A stretch of 64,000 bases of DNA from Delphinapterus leucas (GCF_002288925.2 NW_022098072.1:17067023-17131022), one strand, 5' to 3'. Shown: positions 46,300 to 58,801, counted from the stretch's first letter. Translations and numbers: made by a program. The notes: a model not told the origin generated them from the sequence alone.

Positions 46300-46714
46300 A
46301 ATATGAATACCTCTTTTGATTTGGGGGTTCCTGAACCTCCTTGCTTCTGTAAAATGACATCATGAAGGGAGGGTGGGGGAAAGAATGCCATAACAAACGA
46401 AAGTTTAAATCTTAAACTATACTTGTCTTTGTCATTTGCCAAATCCTGTCATTTATTATCGATGTACAGCAGGTTTTAATACTCTATGGTAAGATTGCCT
46501 TAACACTTTTTCAGTGCAATGTTATTTTCAAGTAATTATAAATGATCAACATTTCATTTCACTTGTATTGGCATTCATAATTAACAGAATTCACTGTGAT
46601 TGATTTTGAAGAAAACTGATACCAAGGTATTTGTTCTCTGTAATGTAAAATTAATAGCAGATGTATGATTGAGGGAAATTTTTTCCTGCTGTTTTCATAG
46701 CTATCAAAACTCTT
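46300..46714. other. unique sequence
   Basis: Single-copy AT-rich DNA. Nothing recognised. Confidence 0.45.
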
Positions 46715-46858
46715 GGGGACGGTTCAATAAATGGTGTTGAGACAACTGTATTCCTATAGAAAAAAAATTAAGTTTTTCTCTTACACAATACATGCATAGA
46801 AATATAACTGCATAAAGAGTGAAGGGAAAATGTAATAAAACTTTTAAATATTAAAAAA
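46715..46858 (+). mobile_element. short old L1 ORF2 fragment
   Basis: 'ttcaataaatggtgttgaga' followed by 'caactgtattcctatagaaa' matches the ORF2 'FNKWCWENW'-type region of L1 in sense orientation, followed by the 'ataaaacttttaaatatt' equivalent. It is diverged, with no open frame. Confidence 0.75.
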
Positions 46859-46994
46859 GAAATTCTTGGACTCTACTCTCTGTGTTCCTATCCCACATGC
46901 TATGCTGTCTCCCTTACTATTCTAATTCCCTGTCACATTTAAAAGTAATGGCTACTCTTTCTTAAAACTCTTTCACTGCTTAAAACTTCTTCAT

Positions 46995-47180
46995 TGTAAT
47001 AACAGCAGCCACCATTTACTGAGCACTTACTATGTGCCACACAGTAGGTCAAGTGCTTGATAAATGTATCTTGATTAATACACAAGAGAAGCTTTGAAAG
47101 TAATATTATCCCCATTTTACAGAGAAAAACAGCAGAGGCTCCGAGACGATAAATAGATTGCCATCAATGACACTGCCAAT
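46995..47180 (-). repeat. MIR SINE
   Basis: An antisense MIR with a well-preserved end: 'accatttactgagcacttac', 'tattatccccattttacaga' and a diverged remainder. Confidence 0.85.
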
Positions 47181-47404
47181 GCCTGGTGGTGCCAGTGTTC
47201 CTGACATAATACCCTCTCTCTCAGTGTTCTTCCTTCCTCTGTTTCCTCTACCTTTTGCCTCCTTCACAGGCCCCTGTTCTTCTGCTGGACCCCAACATAA
47301 GGGTGTTTTCCAGCCTTCCGTCTTCACCCATGTCACTGTGAACCTAACATGCCAACTGTACGTGTTCATTCCAACCTCTCTCTTCAGCTCCAGTCAGTAC
47401 CTAG

Positions 47405-47618
47405 TTATAGTGAAAAGTGGGATTTGGAGCCCAGTGATACTGGCTCAGCCCCTTCCCAGCTATATGACCTTAGACAAGGTACATAATCTTTCCAGGTTTC
47501 ATTTTCTCATCTAGAAATAGGATAATAGAGCTGATTCCAAGGGTTAAATGAGACAGTACAGTTAAAGCAATTGGCACTTAATACATATTCAATAAATATT
47601 GGCTACTATTATTATTAT
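47405..47618 (+). repeat. MIR SINE
   Basis: A nearly full sense MIR: 'gggatttggagcccagtgat', 'cagctatatgaccttagaca', 'gggttaaatgagacagtaca' and 'acatattcaataaatattgg'. Confidence 0.88.
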
Positions 47619-47619
47619 T

Positions 47620-48620
47620 TCAAACTGTCTGGATCATCCCAACATAAGTATCCCAATACCCCTTCAAACTCAACGTGTCTCTTTGAAGAACCTAGGGGTA
47701 AGACAGGAATAAAGACACAGACCTACTAGAGAATGGACTTGAGGATATGGGGAGGGGGAAGGGTAAGCTGGGACAAAGTGAGAGAGAGGCATGGACATAT
47801 ATACACTACCAAACGTAAGGTAGATAGCTAGTGGGAAGCAGCCGCATAGCACAGGGAGATCAGCTCGGTGCTTTGTGACCACCTAGAGGGGTGGGATAGG
47901 GAGAGTGGGAGGGAGGGAGACGCAAGAGGGAAGAGATATGGGAACATATGTATATGTATAACTGATTCACTTTGTTATAAAGCAGAAACTAACACACCAT
48001 TGTAAAGCAATTATACTCCAATAAAGATGTAAAAAAAACCTCAATGTGTCTGCAACAGAGGCTTCATTTCCTCTTACGAGCTGCCCCTCCCCTGCCTTCT
48101 CTTTTATGGTGAACAGTGCTGCCACTCTTCACCAATTCACTCAAATCAGAAGTCTAGGTAACTCCTGCACTCTCCTAGGAGTTAGAAGAAAAACTGCCCC
48201 AATTTTTAAGTCTAACTCTAGAATCTATCATCCAAACTTGTATAAGAGGGGTATCTTTCTAAATTTCAAATCTGTTCACTTCCGCCCACCTCATTTAAAC
48301 TCCCTCAGTGGATCACTACAATCTTTGGAATGAGGTGCAAATGTCTCAGCAGAGCACATACAACCTTTCAATATCCAGTCTCTGCTGATTCTCCAGTCTC
48401 ACTTCCCACCCCCTCCATAACCCAAAGAGACAAAACTGTCGCCCTGAACAGACACTTGTTTTTTATGCCTTAATATGCTGGCAAATGCAGTTTCCAGGAG
48501 TTAAAAGTGCCCTCCTGGCTAACTCTTTCCTGCCCTTCTAAGTGCCACTCATACATGCTTCTTTCCACATTTTCAGCAGCTCCTGAAGTCTGTTTGGCGT
48601 CCTCCTCTGGGTGGCCCTCA
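47620..48620 (+). repeat. L2 LINE, split by an L1
   Basis: Sense L2 on both sides of an L1. The left part is 47620-47680 ('ccttcaaactcaacgtgtct'). The right part is about 48040-48620 ('caccaattcactcaaatcag', 'ctccctcagtggatcactac', 'cagcagctcctgaagtctg'). The ORF is decayed. The 100- to 117-codon frames on both strands at 48470-48823 partly overlap it and are not genes. Confidence 0.7.
47681..48039 (+). mobile_element. L1 LINE 3' UTR, 5'-truncated
   Basis: A sense L1 3' end with a G-rich purine tract (47750-47790) and the terminus 'attatactccaataaagatg' plus an A tail. Target duplications 'ctcaacgtgtct' (47669-47680) and 'ctcaatgtgtct' (48040-48051) have one difference. It belongs to the same subfamily as the element starting at 62253. 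Confidence 0.95.
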
Positions 48621-48854
48621 CAGCCTGCCCTCACCTCTCCCTTAGCCCTTTCACAGAGGACCCTCACTGCAACCAGCATCAGGACAGTATCTGAGAAGCA
48701 CCTGACAAGTGAAACTCTGCTAAGAAGCCACCTAAGTTCTGAGATGAAAAGTAGACATGTTGGTGGCACAATTACAAATGTCTGTGCAAACACAAAATTT
48801 GAGTGCTGAGGACAACTCTGCAAGTCTAATCAAATCCTTTTAATTGGCATATGA

Positions 48855-48960
48855 GAACTAGAGAATTTAGGAAGGTTACGTGACTTATTCAAGTTCCTAC
48901 AGCTGTTCATACAGTCCAGGTTCATCCCTGAACACCAGTCCGGGCAAGGTAAGTGATCCA
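48855..48960 (-). repeat. partial MIR SINE
   Basis: 'aggaaggttacgtgacttat' and 'cagtccaggttcatccctga' fit the reversed MIR 5' half. Confidence 0.5.
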
Positions 48961-49584
48961 AACCTATGCCTCCAACTAGAACACAATTGCCCTCCAAGCT
49001 TACATAAATAATTTATTTACTTCTAATTTGTCATGTTACAGAAAAGCTCTTGGACAGTTTGGAGAAATACTTAAAAGGAATAAGACCTTCGTTTTCTTAC
49101 AGCTAATGAAGGAATCCTACAATGGTAGATGACAGAGATTGTGAGGTTGGGCGGTTGTATGAAAGCCGAGAAGAGACAGGCTAAAACGCCTAGAAAGATT
49201 AGTATTTAAAGGTCTGCTATTAGATCTGGTGCATTTTCTGCAAGTGAATTACAAATCTGCCTGCAAGCTACTTGGCAGCCAACACAGAAAAGTGGGTAGG
49301 ATCTACTCTTCAATCACAATGTATGATAAAAACAAACCAGTAGTTCAGGAGACACATTCCCGATGCTGCAATCTAAAGGGAATTTCTCCCATGGGCCTTT
49401 GTGAAGGAAAAAATATGTGAAACAGAGTAAAGAATGTCTTTAAAATAATTCTGAGTTTCAGACTGTCATCTTGTATTATATTATTCAATGCAGGCCCAAA
49501 GCCTAAAAAAGTGCAGTTCAGGAAAATTGTTGGGTATGGGTAGAGGGCAAAATGATATGGACAACATATACGTTTTGGCACAAA
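48961..49584. other. unique sequence
   Basis: No repeat or gene recognised. Confidence 0.45.
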
Positions 49585-49688
49585 AGAGTCTGCGTGCTTC
49601 ATGAGGGCAGGCAGCCCCTGTCTTGTTCATTGTTTTGCTCCTTGGAGCATCATCTACTACAGTGGAGAGGCTCAATGGTTAAAATGTC
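49585..49688 (+). repeat. L2 LINE 3' end
   Basis: 'gcttcatgagggcaggcagc' then 'tgtcttgttcattgttttgc' matches the sense L2 terminus. Confidence 0.6.
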
Positions 49689-50857
49689 CAACAAAACACC
49701 AAATGAACAAATCTACATAAACAGTTCATACCTCAGTCAGTCAAGGGGGAAAAGTAAGATGTGAGAAGTTACAGCTTTTCAAGGCAGAACCAGGTTATTG
49801 ACTGGGATCCCAGCAGACATCAGTTTCAGGCCCTACACTGGTATGCAAAGAATCTGAACAACAGTTTCAGAAGAAACATTTCAAGTTTGCAGTTAATACT
49901 AAATTGGAAGAGACAGCAAATAATGAGAAACAAAGCAGGCAGATAAAAGGGTTTTAGATATTTCAAGTACCGACCCAGCTAATAAATGCAAATGAAGTTC
50001 AGTGCAGATAAGCACAGAATTATGAGTCTGGAAGCAAAGAAGAAAAAGGAGGACTATCTGCTTAATGGAAATGAGCTGCACGGTGCTGACCAGGAATGAG
50101 ATCTGGGGAATTAGTACAGGAGAAATCCCTCAAGCTTTCAACCCACTTTGCCGCAATGGAAAAGAAACACGATGATGAGCTATATTAAACCACAATACAC
50201 GACTATCGAGTCATGCTCCACATTGGGTGAAAATGAAACCAAAGCAAGGAAAGAATAAGATTTTTTTTTTTTTAATTTAAACTGTCATTCTGTTCAGGGC
50301 AGGACCATGATCTGTTTTTTAATCTCAACCTTCAGCTATTGTCCTCTGCACATTTACTGGAAGGTGTTTCTTTGTGGTTTGCTTGCATTCTCTGTCATTT
50401 TCTATGCTGTTCCACAATTATTCAAGGGTCCGCAGAATACGGCCATCATACCTGATAGCAGGAGCCATCACTGTAAAAAATCAGAAGACATGTGGATTAC
50501 AAAGGTTGAGTGGCTCCTTCTGCCAAAGCCTTACATTTTCCTTTTTTTTTTTTTTTAATTGTTTGGTCAAAACAAGAATCATAGATTCATAGCTTTTAAA
50601 GCTAGAAGGCATTCTAAGTACACCTTTATGAGCCTCCTAATGATAGTCGCTATATTACTAGCACCACGTTACACCTGAACGTCTCAGACTCAGGGGTCCA
50701 GTCATGTCAACCGACCACATTTCAGTCTACTCTAGAACTATTCGAGTCAAACAAACTCAACACAAGGTTGAAGGAGACAGGTGTGATGGACGGAATACCT
50801 AAAGGCTTTCCTGGGTGAAAACAGTTCTCCCTACTCTTGCTGTGGTCCCTGAAATCC
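49689..50857. other. unique sequence with two poly-T runs
   Basis: T runs at 50262-50273 and 50543-50556 carry no attached SINE or LINE that I can see. Otherwise single-copy DNA. No coding evidence. Confidence 0.4.
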
Positions 50858-51192
50858 CATATCATTCATTCAACAACTATTTCCTGGATCCTTCCTATGG
50901 GCTAAGTACCGTTCTAAGTAGTGATGATATAACAGTAAACAAAAGAGACAATACCCTTGTCTTCATTGAGCTTAAATTCTAGTGAAAGGAGAGAAGCAAT
51001 AAACAAATAAACATGGAAATGAGGTGGACACTCTCAAGTAATGGGAAGTGCTAGGAAGGTATAAACTGGATGACATGGAAAAAAACCCAGAGAGGGGTGA
51101 GGGGGACAAGTTAAGGAGGATTGTCAAGAAAGACCATTCCGAGGAGGTGACATCTAAGGACTGGAGGACTTGAAGAATGAGAAGCCCATAGG
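50858..51192 (-). repeat. L2 LINE 3' UTR
   Basis: An antisense L2: 'cattcattcaacaactattt', 'aagtaccgttctaagtagtg', 'tcttcattgagcttaaattc' and 'gaccattccgaggaggtgac' in reversed consensus order, with about 330 bp preserved. Confidence 0.88.
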
Positions 51193-51655
51193 GAAACTCC
51201 ATGACAAAATACAATTATGACTCGAAGAGGTTAAGGCATTGAAAAAAATTATTATTTGCTAAAATCTCATTCTGAATTAATTTGGCAGATTTTTTTAATC
51301 CAATCACCTTGTAAAACTGTTTAAGAAAAAGAAAAAAATGAGAATAGATTATATTTAATATGGGAGAAGGATACAATGGGTTAGGAACACAGGATTCAGA
51401 TTAACGAGCAAGTCCTCAACCTTGGTAAAGGAGAAAACAAGGGACAATGTTTACTGAAAGGGATAGAAACCTTAAAAGATAGAAAGATTTCAAGAAAGAT
51501 TTCAAGCAATTATCAGAGCATGCTCCACTAGATTTAGCCACATTTTCCTCAATAACAATCTTACTTCAGAAATGGCATTTTCTTCATCTAATCAGTGACT
51601 TCTACATAGTTTAACTTATATAAACTAACATTGGTTCAATTTTCTTTTGAAATAG
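51193..51655. other. unique AT-rich sequence
   Basis: Nothing recognised. A short 'agaaagatttcaa' direct repeat lies near 51481-51505. Confidence 0.45.
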
Positions 51656-52197
51656 GAAAAGCTGTAGAATACCATGGACACAGCCTCTAAGATGACCCTC
51701 ATTGATCCCAGCCTCCTGATATTCGTGACTTTATGTAATCCTTTCTCCTGAGTATAGGTTGGACCTAAACACTCACTTCTATAAACAGGATGCAGAAAAA
51801 GGGGTAAGATGTCACTTCCAAGATTAAGGTGCAAAGAGACTGTGGCTCCCATGGTGCATGCCTTCTCTTACTCACTCTGCCAGAAGACAGGCACCCTGAT
51901 GTGAGCTGCCTTATGGAGATGTCCGTGGGGCAAGAAAGTGAGGGAGGACTGAATCCTGCCAACAACCACATAAGCGAGTTTAGCAGATCCTCTCCCAGTT
52001 GAACCTTCAGGTAACACTGCATTCCCAGCCCACACTTTAATTGCAGCCTTGTTAAAGAAGCTGAGGCAGAGGCTTCCAGCTAAGCCATGTATGGATTCCT
52101 GCTCACAGAAACTGGGAGATAATAGATGTTTATTGTATTAGGCTGCTAAGTTTGGGGGTAATGTGTTACACAGCAATAAATAACTAATATGCATACC
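51656..52197 (+). mobile_element. MLT1-like MaLR LTR
   Basis: A sense LTR. The 3' portion ('cacagaaactgggagataat', 'ttaggctgctaagtttgggg', 'gtaatgtgttacacagcaat', 'aactaatatg') is characteristic of MaLR LTRs. The 5' part ('tctaagatgaccctcattga') agrees. It is a solo LTR without internal genes. Confidence 0.78.
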
Positions 52198-53760
52198 ACG
52201 AAAGCACTTTCAGATTGTGTTCTGTCTCCATTTGACATTTTCTACTTTCACCCAACCCTACTTATACTGTAAAATTCTATCTTCCCCATGCCTCCTTGAG
52301 CATCTGCTGAAGATTGGGACTGGGGTGAGGCTGCATGCAAAGGTAGCAAGTTAAAGGACAATAACAACAGTGGGCCATTAAATTCCATGTCATTCTTCAT
52401 ATAATCTCATAACATTGCATGGGATATTAACAAACCCTAGCAAAGTATCTGTTGTCTATGATTTAAGTTATTTGTTCAACTAGTCAGAACTTGATGATTT
52501 TCTTTCCTGGGGTTAGTTTGGGGCATCCCTAAGCTCAGGTAACCAAGGGATATGATACCCTCTCCACTTAAAGAGAAACACATCTGCAGCCCCCCCACCG
52601 ATTGAGGGTATTACAGCCAATCTCTCCTTTAGCAACTCTTTCCTGGTAGCCCCCTGAAGTTCCCAGCTTGACTCTGCCACACACAGAGACAAATAAAATG
52701 TGATAAACCCCCAGCTAACACCAGCAAAGAAAATTAAATCAATTAAGATTATTAAGAGTTTGTAATTTGAATTGAATTACTTTTGGATTAAATACCATCA
52801 TTTCTCTTAATATAAACTCAAGTTTATTTGGGTGAACCAAAGAGAAGCTCTTATTATATCTAAGTGAATAACACCCTCCTTGCATATCTTTGAAAAACTA
52901 AGGAATTTCTCTAGAACACTGTAGAGGTTGCTCCTATAATCCCAAAATAAATACAATACTGATTAAAAGAGACAGCCCCTATATAGTACTGCCACTGGCT
53001 ATTAGCAACAAGGTGCTACATAGTAGGTCTTCTTGACCACAGCAACCACAGAGATATCAGGCTTTTCAAATTCAGAGAGAGAGTTCTGGATTACAGAGAA
53101 CTTCCAAAAATAAAGACAAAAAAATACACTTAAAAGACTTTGGAAAGCATTTCTCCCTTGCCCCATGGCCTCACCATGGAGGGAACCAGTCCAACAGGGG
53201 CAATCCAAAGGAGCAAAGCCTAAGAGAACACTCCTACTTCCACCTCTTTGTTTTAACCTTTCCACAACATTGGCCTACATAAAAATCAGTACATGTGCCA
53301 ACCTTTCAACATGAACAGTTCTCTTAAATAGGCTTCCATTCTGGGAACAGCCACAGATTTAAGCCCAAACTCTCCACTGCAGCACCACTGAGTGCCACGT
53401 AGGAATACCTAAATTAGAATTTGGCCCTAACAACACTGATCCTCTTCATCACCACTTAAAATTTACCTTCATAAATGGAACCTAATGGGAAGCAATGGGA
53501 AAACGCTTTTCCTTGTAAACCTCCCCTTGATGTATTTCATTTATGAATGAAGAAATCTAATTTCAATTTTAAGGTTTCCTTTACCAGATTCAAAAGAAGT
53601 TCAGGCATATACTTTTTAATCTATGCCCCTTACATTTATATTGATAACCCTCATTCTCACCTTTCTAAGAATTCTTTCCAGCATTTAGACTTTAAATCTC
53701 TTTTTTAGTGAAAATCACAATATTATCTCCTGGGTTAAAGTTTGGGAACCACTTAAAAAA

Positions 53761-53790
53761 ATATATATATATATATATATACACACACAT
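53761..53790. repeat. (TA)n(CA)n microsatellite
   Basis: A run of TA dinucleotides changing to CA, directly beside the hAT-like end. Such runs are usually length-variable. Confidence 0.95.
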
Positions 53791-54556
53791 ACAGTTACAT
53801 TCCACTTTAACATCAATACTGCTAGACAGTATTTCCTTTGTTGAAAAAAGATGACAGCAAAGCCTCAAATTCTAGCAGAAGCCCCAGACTACCTTCTCCA
53901 ATGCCCTAGTGTATTGAGTCATTAGGAGTTTTTTAAAGTTAGAATTTATCTTTTCTTTTATGTTTGAATGCTGCACATAGTTGCTTTGTGTTCTACTGAG
54001 ACTTAGTGCTCAGGTATTTATGAAAACAAAATGTTTGAAAAGTCAGTGATCCAAGGGATCATGCCTATACCAAGCACAAGGAGCAGAAAAGGACAAAGTG
54101 AGACAGAGACAATGGTCTTCTCAAATGTATTAAAGTTGCTAAGCTATCAAATAAAATGAAAAAATAGGGTTGATGTAATGTCTTTTTCTGAAGACAAAAT
54201 TAATTATGCTATTTGCCTGTACACCTTTGTAGTACTTATCTTTTTATTCATCAGGTTGTTGGTTGTGCCTTTTATGCACTCTAAAAATAAAAATTATTCC
54301 AGCTTTCATCAAAACTGGCAGTATTCTCCATAATGTGCAAAATTCTTTATCTTTACAGGGAAAAGCTTGTGAGAGAGTCACTGAATTTAAAGATTACAGG
54401 ATGAAAGGAAAAATTGTTATAGAAATTTCCTTATATCCACACTACTGACTTTTAAGAAAAGCAACACTACATACATTTGAAAGAAATATCCATATAAATA
54501 ATACTTTATTCATGATACAGAATAATGAACATGTTGGTCAGAATAATCAATTCTGA

Positions 54557-54592
54557 TTTTGGTGTACCAAAATTAATTTTGGTGTACCAAAT
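54557..54592. repeat. two tandem palindromes, 20-bp period
   Basis: The near-palindrome TTTTGGTGTACCAAAA (arms TTTTGGT and ACCAAAA around GT) occurs at 54557-54572. A copy lacking only the last A occurs at 54577-54591. The 20-bp spacing puts both on roughly the same DNA face. It could be a protein-binding site or a simple duplication. Confidence 0.9.
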
Positions 54593-54849
54593 TAAGATGC
54601 TGAATGCTTTAATGTTTTCATCTTATAAAATTATTTAACATTCTTCATTAACCTTTCCTGAGAAGCTCCCAAAAATATATCTACATTAGACTGCCCAATC
54701 CCTTAAAGGTATAATTTCATTAAGTTTTTTATAAAATAATTCTATACTCTATAAATAAAAATGATTTTAAAATCTGTCCTTCACAGGAGAAAGAATTTGT
54801 GAGATCCAAAAAATTCTGTAGTTTAATAGTATTCTACCAATGTTAATTT

Positions 54850-55000
54850 CTTAGCTTGATAAATGTACCATGGTTATATAAGATGCTACCATGGGGGGAA
54901 GCAGGGTGAAGGGTGTACAGAAACTCTCTGCACTATCTTTGCAAGTCTTCTGCAAATTTAAAATTCCTTAAAAATAAAAGTTTTTTAAGAAAAGCATCCT
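54850..55000 (+). mobile_element. old L1 (L1M-type) 3' terminus
   Basis: 'gcagggtgaagggtgtacag', 'ctctgcactatctttgcaag' and 'ccttaaaaataaaagttttt' match the 3' end of old mammalian L1 subfamilies in sense orientation. About 150 bp remain. Confidence 0.75.
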
Positions 55001-56416
55001 TTGAATTTCAATTTAAGATAGGCAATTGGAGAAGAAAAACTTCCAAGATTTTATTTGTAACCTATTCATAAACATGCAATTAACAAAGAACATGTGTTCT
55101 CAGTTGACTTCTGACATTAAGTCTATTTTATATAGTTCTAGAGACCACACTAAGGCAAAGGGGTCACCACTCCAACATGAGCACAACATATTTGTATTCT
55201 CACTCAGACCACAGCCTTTCAAACTCTCTGTAAATCAAGATCTATTTTCAATCACAGAAAAGTAAGAGAAGCAGTTATTTCCAGAATGAAATTATCCAAA
55301 CCAGTAAAGCATTTTAAAAAGCACATATTATGAAAATTCTGTATTCGTGGAACAGAGCAGAATATTGAACTTAACCTGTCTATGTTCATTACTTACATGG
55401 AAATGTTACATTCAAAACTAATATCTTAACTCATGAGAATTTTGAAGCCTTTGTGACTGGCCTACATGTTATGTAATCCCTTGGTGATAGTGAAATCTCT
55501 TTAGACCAAAGTGTAATGGTGTCGACACATTGTCCCAATGAAGAAACCCATTGTCAGTTCAAACCCAATGTGGAAATCACTCTTCCTAGCAAAAAAAACG
55601 AAGGAACCCATAACCCTCCTCTCCACATTAGCACAGAGGTAAACAAGAAAATGACTCAGATGGAAATGGAAAAATGCATAACTGAGAAAATGGCGTTTTC
55701 TGTTATTATTATCTGATAATAACAGATACAAACATTTCACAGTGTATCAAAGAAAGCAAACCACAGAAGCAATACAGATGATGGAGGCACATGAGATGAA
55801 ATCTTTACTTTGAGTAACTGCAGATACAATGAAAATTCTCTGCAATTAATAAAAAAAGTCTGATAACAGGAGGGTTCTGATCCCAGCACAAATGAATAAT
55901 GGGACAAGACAGAATAGCTCAGAGAGAAGAGGGCATGCAGAAACTGAACAACTAACAAACAGGAAAAATGGGAACCAGACCATAAGTGAAAGTTTCCATG
56001 GTAATCAGAGATACAAATTAAGAGTCATCGATTCCTAGCAGGAGGGGCCAGAAATGAATTGCTGAGTGTCCTGGTATATCATTTGATATTTTTGCACTTA
56101 ATATACTTGCACTTAAACCAATACTATGTAAGTGTATGCAACTGAGATTCCACAGTATATGTTCTATCATTCTCAGTAACTTTATTGTCTTAAACTTGAC
56201 TTAAAGAGACTCTCCAGGTCTTTATAATCTTGCCTGGTTGCTGGACAGAGTGACCACGCTGACAATGTGTTCACTCTGTGCCTGGAGGGGCCCAGGTGGG
56301 CAGGCAGGTAATAGGATGACCTGCCACTCACCCTCCAATATAGAATGCTACTCTAACAAGCCTTGTTTCTGGGTGCTACAAACCAAATGTCACTCATGTG
56401 GCTATGTTTTACTTTT
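55001..56416. other. unique sequence
   Basis: About 1.4 kb with no recognised transposon or gene. It contains the hairpin at 55699-55726. Confidence 0.42.
55699..55726. repeat. 11-bp inverted repeat (hairpin)
   Basis: Perfect arms TCTGTTATTAT (55699-55709) and ATAATAACAGA (55716-55726) around a 6-nt loop. No flanking gene gives it a role. Confidence 0.9.
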
Positions 56417-56428
56417 AAAATGAAGTAA

Positions 56429-56649
56429 GGGGGCTTCCCTGGTGGCGCAGTGGTTGAGAGTCCGCCTGCCGATGCAGGGGACACGGGTTCGTGCCCTGGC
56501 TCAGGAGGATCCGACATGCCGCGGAACGGCTGGGCCCGTGAGCCACGGCCGCTGAGCCTGCGTGTCCAGAGCCCGTGCTCCACAACGGGAGAGGCCACAA
56601 CAGTGAGAGGCCCGCATACCACAAAAATAAAATAAAATAAAATAAAATA
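56429..56649 (+). mobile_element. CHR SINE, short form
   Basis: A sense CHR SINE with a clear head and B-box and an unusual tail of AAAAT pentamers (about 56623-56650). Target duplication 'aaaatgaagta' is at 56417-56427 and 56650-56660. The tail probably grew by pentamer slippage after insertion. Confidence 0.97.
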
Positions 56650-56660
56650 AAATGAAGTAG

Positions 56661-57719
56661 CAATTGCTACCGGGCTCACAGGAGCATACTGAAGTGTTCA
56701 TTTTTAAAGAGAACTTTTTGAGATTTATCCATGTTATGGATTGCTTGCCCATTATTATACTTAATAACATTGGATATATATTACAGATGTTATTTTGTAT
56801 AAATATTTCAGAATTAAAAAGGACTCTAGTGAAAGTTCTAAAATGTCATTTATATATATATTTACATTTGTATGCATATATATACATATATACACATACA
56901 AAACAATATATATTAGCTTTCATATTTGCTCTTCCAAAATCATTTTTCAGAAAATATTTCCTTTTAACTCTGCAGTCCTTCAAAGAGGCAGCTAAAACGT
57001 ACTGCATGTTAACTTAGTTTTAAGTACTCAGTATAAAAATCACAAAGCTCTCTACAGTATCACACTGAATCAGTGAAAGAGAGGATAAAGAACAACTTTC
57101 GAAACACTGCAGTAATTCCACAGTTCATAAAAGTTGTATACTTTATTAAGATTTCAACATAAATCAATGTTAGTAAAGATAACTATTTTTTAAATCCATT
57201 CAATCATAAATGTACTACATTTGTAGATTATAGTCCATTACACAGGTCCCCAGAAGCTCTGAGCACGCACTGAAATAAAATGAACACTCGCATCATTTTC
57301 TTCTCACTTTCATGACTTGAGGTTAATTGTAAGCTTCTAAAAACAACCTAGGCTTCACTTGAACTAGCTTCAAATGAGAGGCCAGCAATAAAACAAGCAA
57401 GCGTTTTTAGCTAGAGGTCTGGTTTCAATGAACAAGTATAAAAACACTCATTCTTTCATTCCTTGAAGGATTTTTTTAAAACCAAATAATTTAGTAAAGG
57501 CATTTGACCTGCTTTCCTAAAAGAAGTGTAGGTGCTCAGAAAATCAAGCCATAATGGAACTGGGGGATATTTTAATGAAATGTAAAATCATTAGACTAGT
57601 CCAGACTACAACTCACACTTGCCCAAAATATCTTCACAGTCCCCAGGAGGGAAGACCCTACCAGAAGGGGGAAGTAGAAGAACAAAAGAGGTCCAAACGG
57701 TGGACTCATGAACTTTCTG
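56661..57719. other. unique sequence with a TA-rich tract
   Basis: Single-copy DNA. An imperfect TA/TACA tract lies at about 56853-56905. Nothing else recognised. Confidence 0.42.
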
Positions 57720-57880
57720 AGCACTCACCATTGTTCTTCAACAAATACTTGCTGAATGCATATGTGTTTGGCACTAGGCTACAAGGAAACAGTGATGAGC
57801 CAAACAATATACTAGTACCTTCCTCCTAGGGTTGACATCTAGTAGGAAAGGCAAACAACAAACCAAATATTTGATTTACC
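57720..57880 (-). repeat. L2 LINE 3' end
   Basis: An antisense L2: 'caacaaatacttgctgaatg', 'tggcactaggctacaaggaa' and 'ctagtaggaaaggcaaacaa'. Confidence 0.7.
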
Positions 57881-58049
57881 TTTCTGATAATGGCTAGGAA
57901 GAAGAATTTGGGAAGGAATTTTTCGAGCCTGGACAGAAGGTTCAAATACATTTAGGGAGATGGGGCAAGTAAGGAGAGGCACATCCATCTCCTTAAATAG
58001 TAACAATGATATGAAACCAAAAACAGGTTCTATTTGGAGAGATCATTCT

Positions 58050-58205
58050 GTGTTAGAAAGTATTTCAATGAGCATGATCCCATTTAATTGTCAGAGCTCT
58101 GCAGGGGAAGGGGAAGGTAGGTTTTATTGTCTCAGTTATTCAGACTAGGAAACTGAGGTTCAGAGAGTAAAAGGACTCCCTTAAGGTGTCACCAACTAAA
58201 CCTCT
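58050..58205 (-). repeat. MIR SINE fragment
   Basis: An antisense MIR: 'gatcccatttaattgtcaga', 'ctaggaaactgaggttcaga' and 'gagtaaaaggactccctt'. Confidence 0.72.
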
Positions 58206-58786
58206 ATGGATGGTCTCCACTGTGCTGAACCCAATGTGGATAATACACCCTCACAACACAATGAGAGGAGTTTGCTGGGCCACTTGGATGACAGGGGTGC
58301 AGCTGAGGCCATTTCCAGGAAACTTCCTCAGGACCAGGACATCCCTCCTTCAATAACCTGGAAAGTGTGAGAGTAGGCATCTCTTCCTTCTGAGGTCCAG
58401 AGAGGAAAATATCTCACTCCAGAGTCCTGGAGACCCAAGAAAAGCAGAAGAATCTCTTACAAATGTACTTTGTCAAAAAGAGACCAGGTAAAATTATTTC
58501 AAAATATGATGCAACTTCATGATAACATAAAACAGAGAACAGAGCAGCGAGCACATTCTCTCTCTTTTATTGACTATTTTCTTCAAGGAAAATTAATCTG
58601 GCCAAAACAGCTTCCTGTATCTACCATTCCGTACTGAAACGAGGACTTTTCCTTCTCCCACCACCATCTCCTCCAAAACTGGAGCACTGGATGAGACTGG
58701 CAGGTAAATGAATAACCTTTGGGGTTTTTTTCTTCTTATAAAACCATCCTGCTGCACACATCTCAGCAATGTGCCTGTCTTCTATC
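58206..58786. other. unique sequence
   Basis: No gene or repeat recognised. Confidence 0.45.
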
Positions 58787-58801
58787 AAAAGCAGCTCTAT
58801 A

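Larger units (their letters stand above)
52198..54849. other. long unique stretch with minor repeats
   Basis: About 2.65 kb that is mostly single-copy. Inside are a hAT-type end ('aaagtttgggaaccactt', about 53735-53755), a (TA)n(CA)n microsatellite (53761-53790) and the paired palindromes at 54557-54592. AT-rich homeodomain-like words cluster at 52720-52820. No coding frame is convincing. Confidence 0.4.

Noticed and set aside
48470..48823. 100- to 117-codon open frames on both strands
   Set aside because: Partly L2-derived, mutually overlapping, and without protein-like motifs.
50575..50640. Possible old SINE-like end ('agctagaaggcattctaag')
   Set aside because: Too short and diverged to assign to a family.
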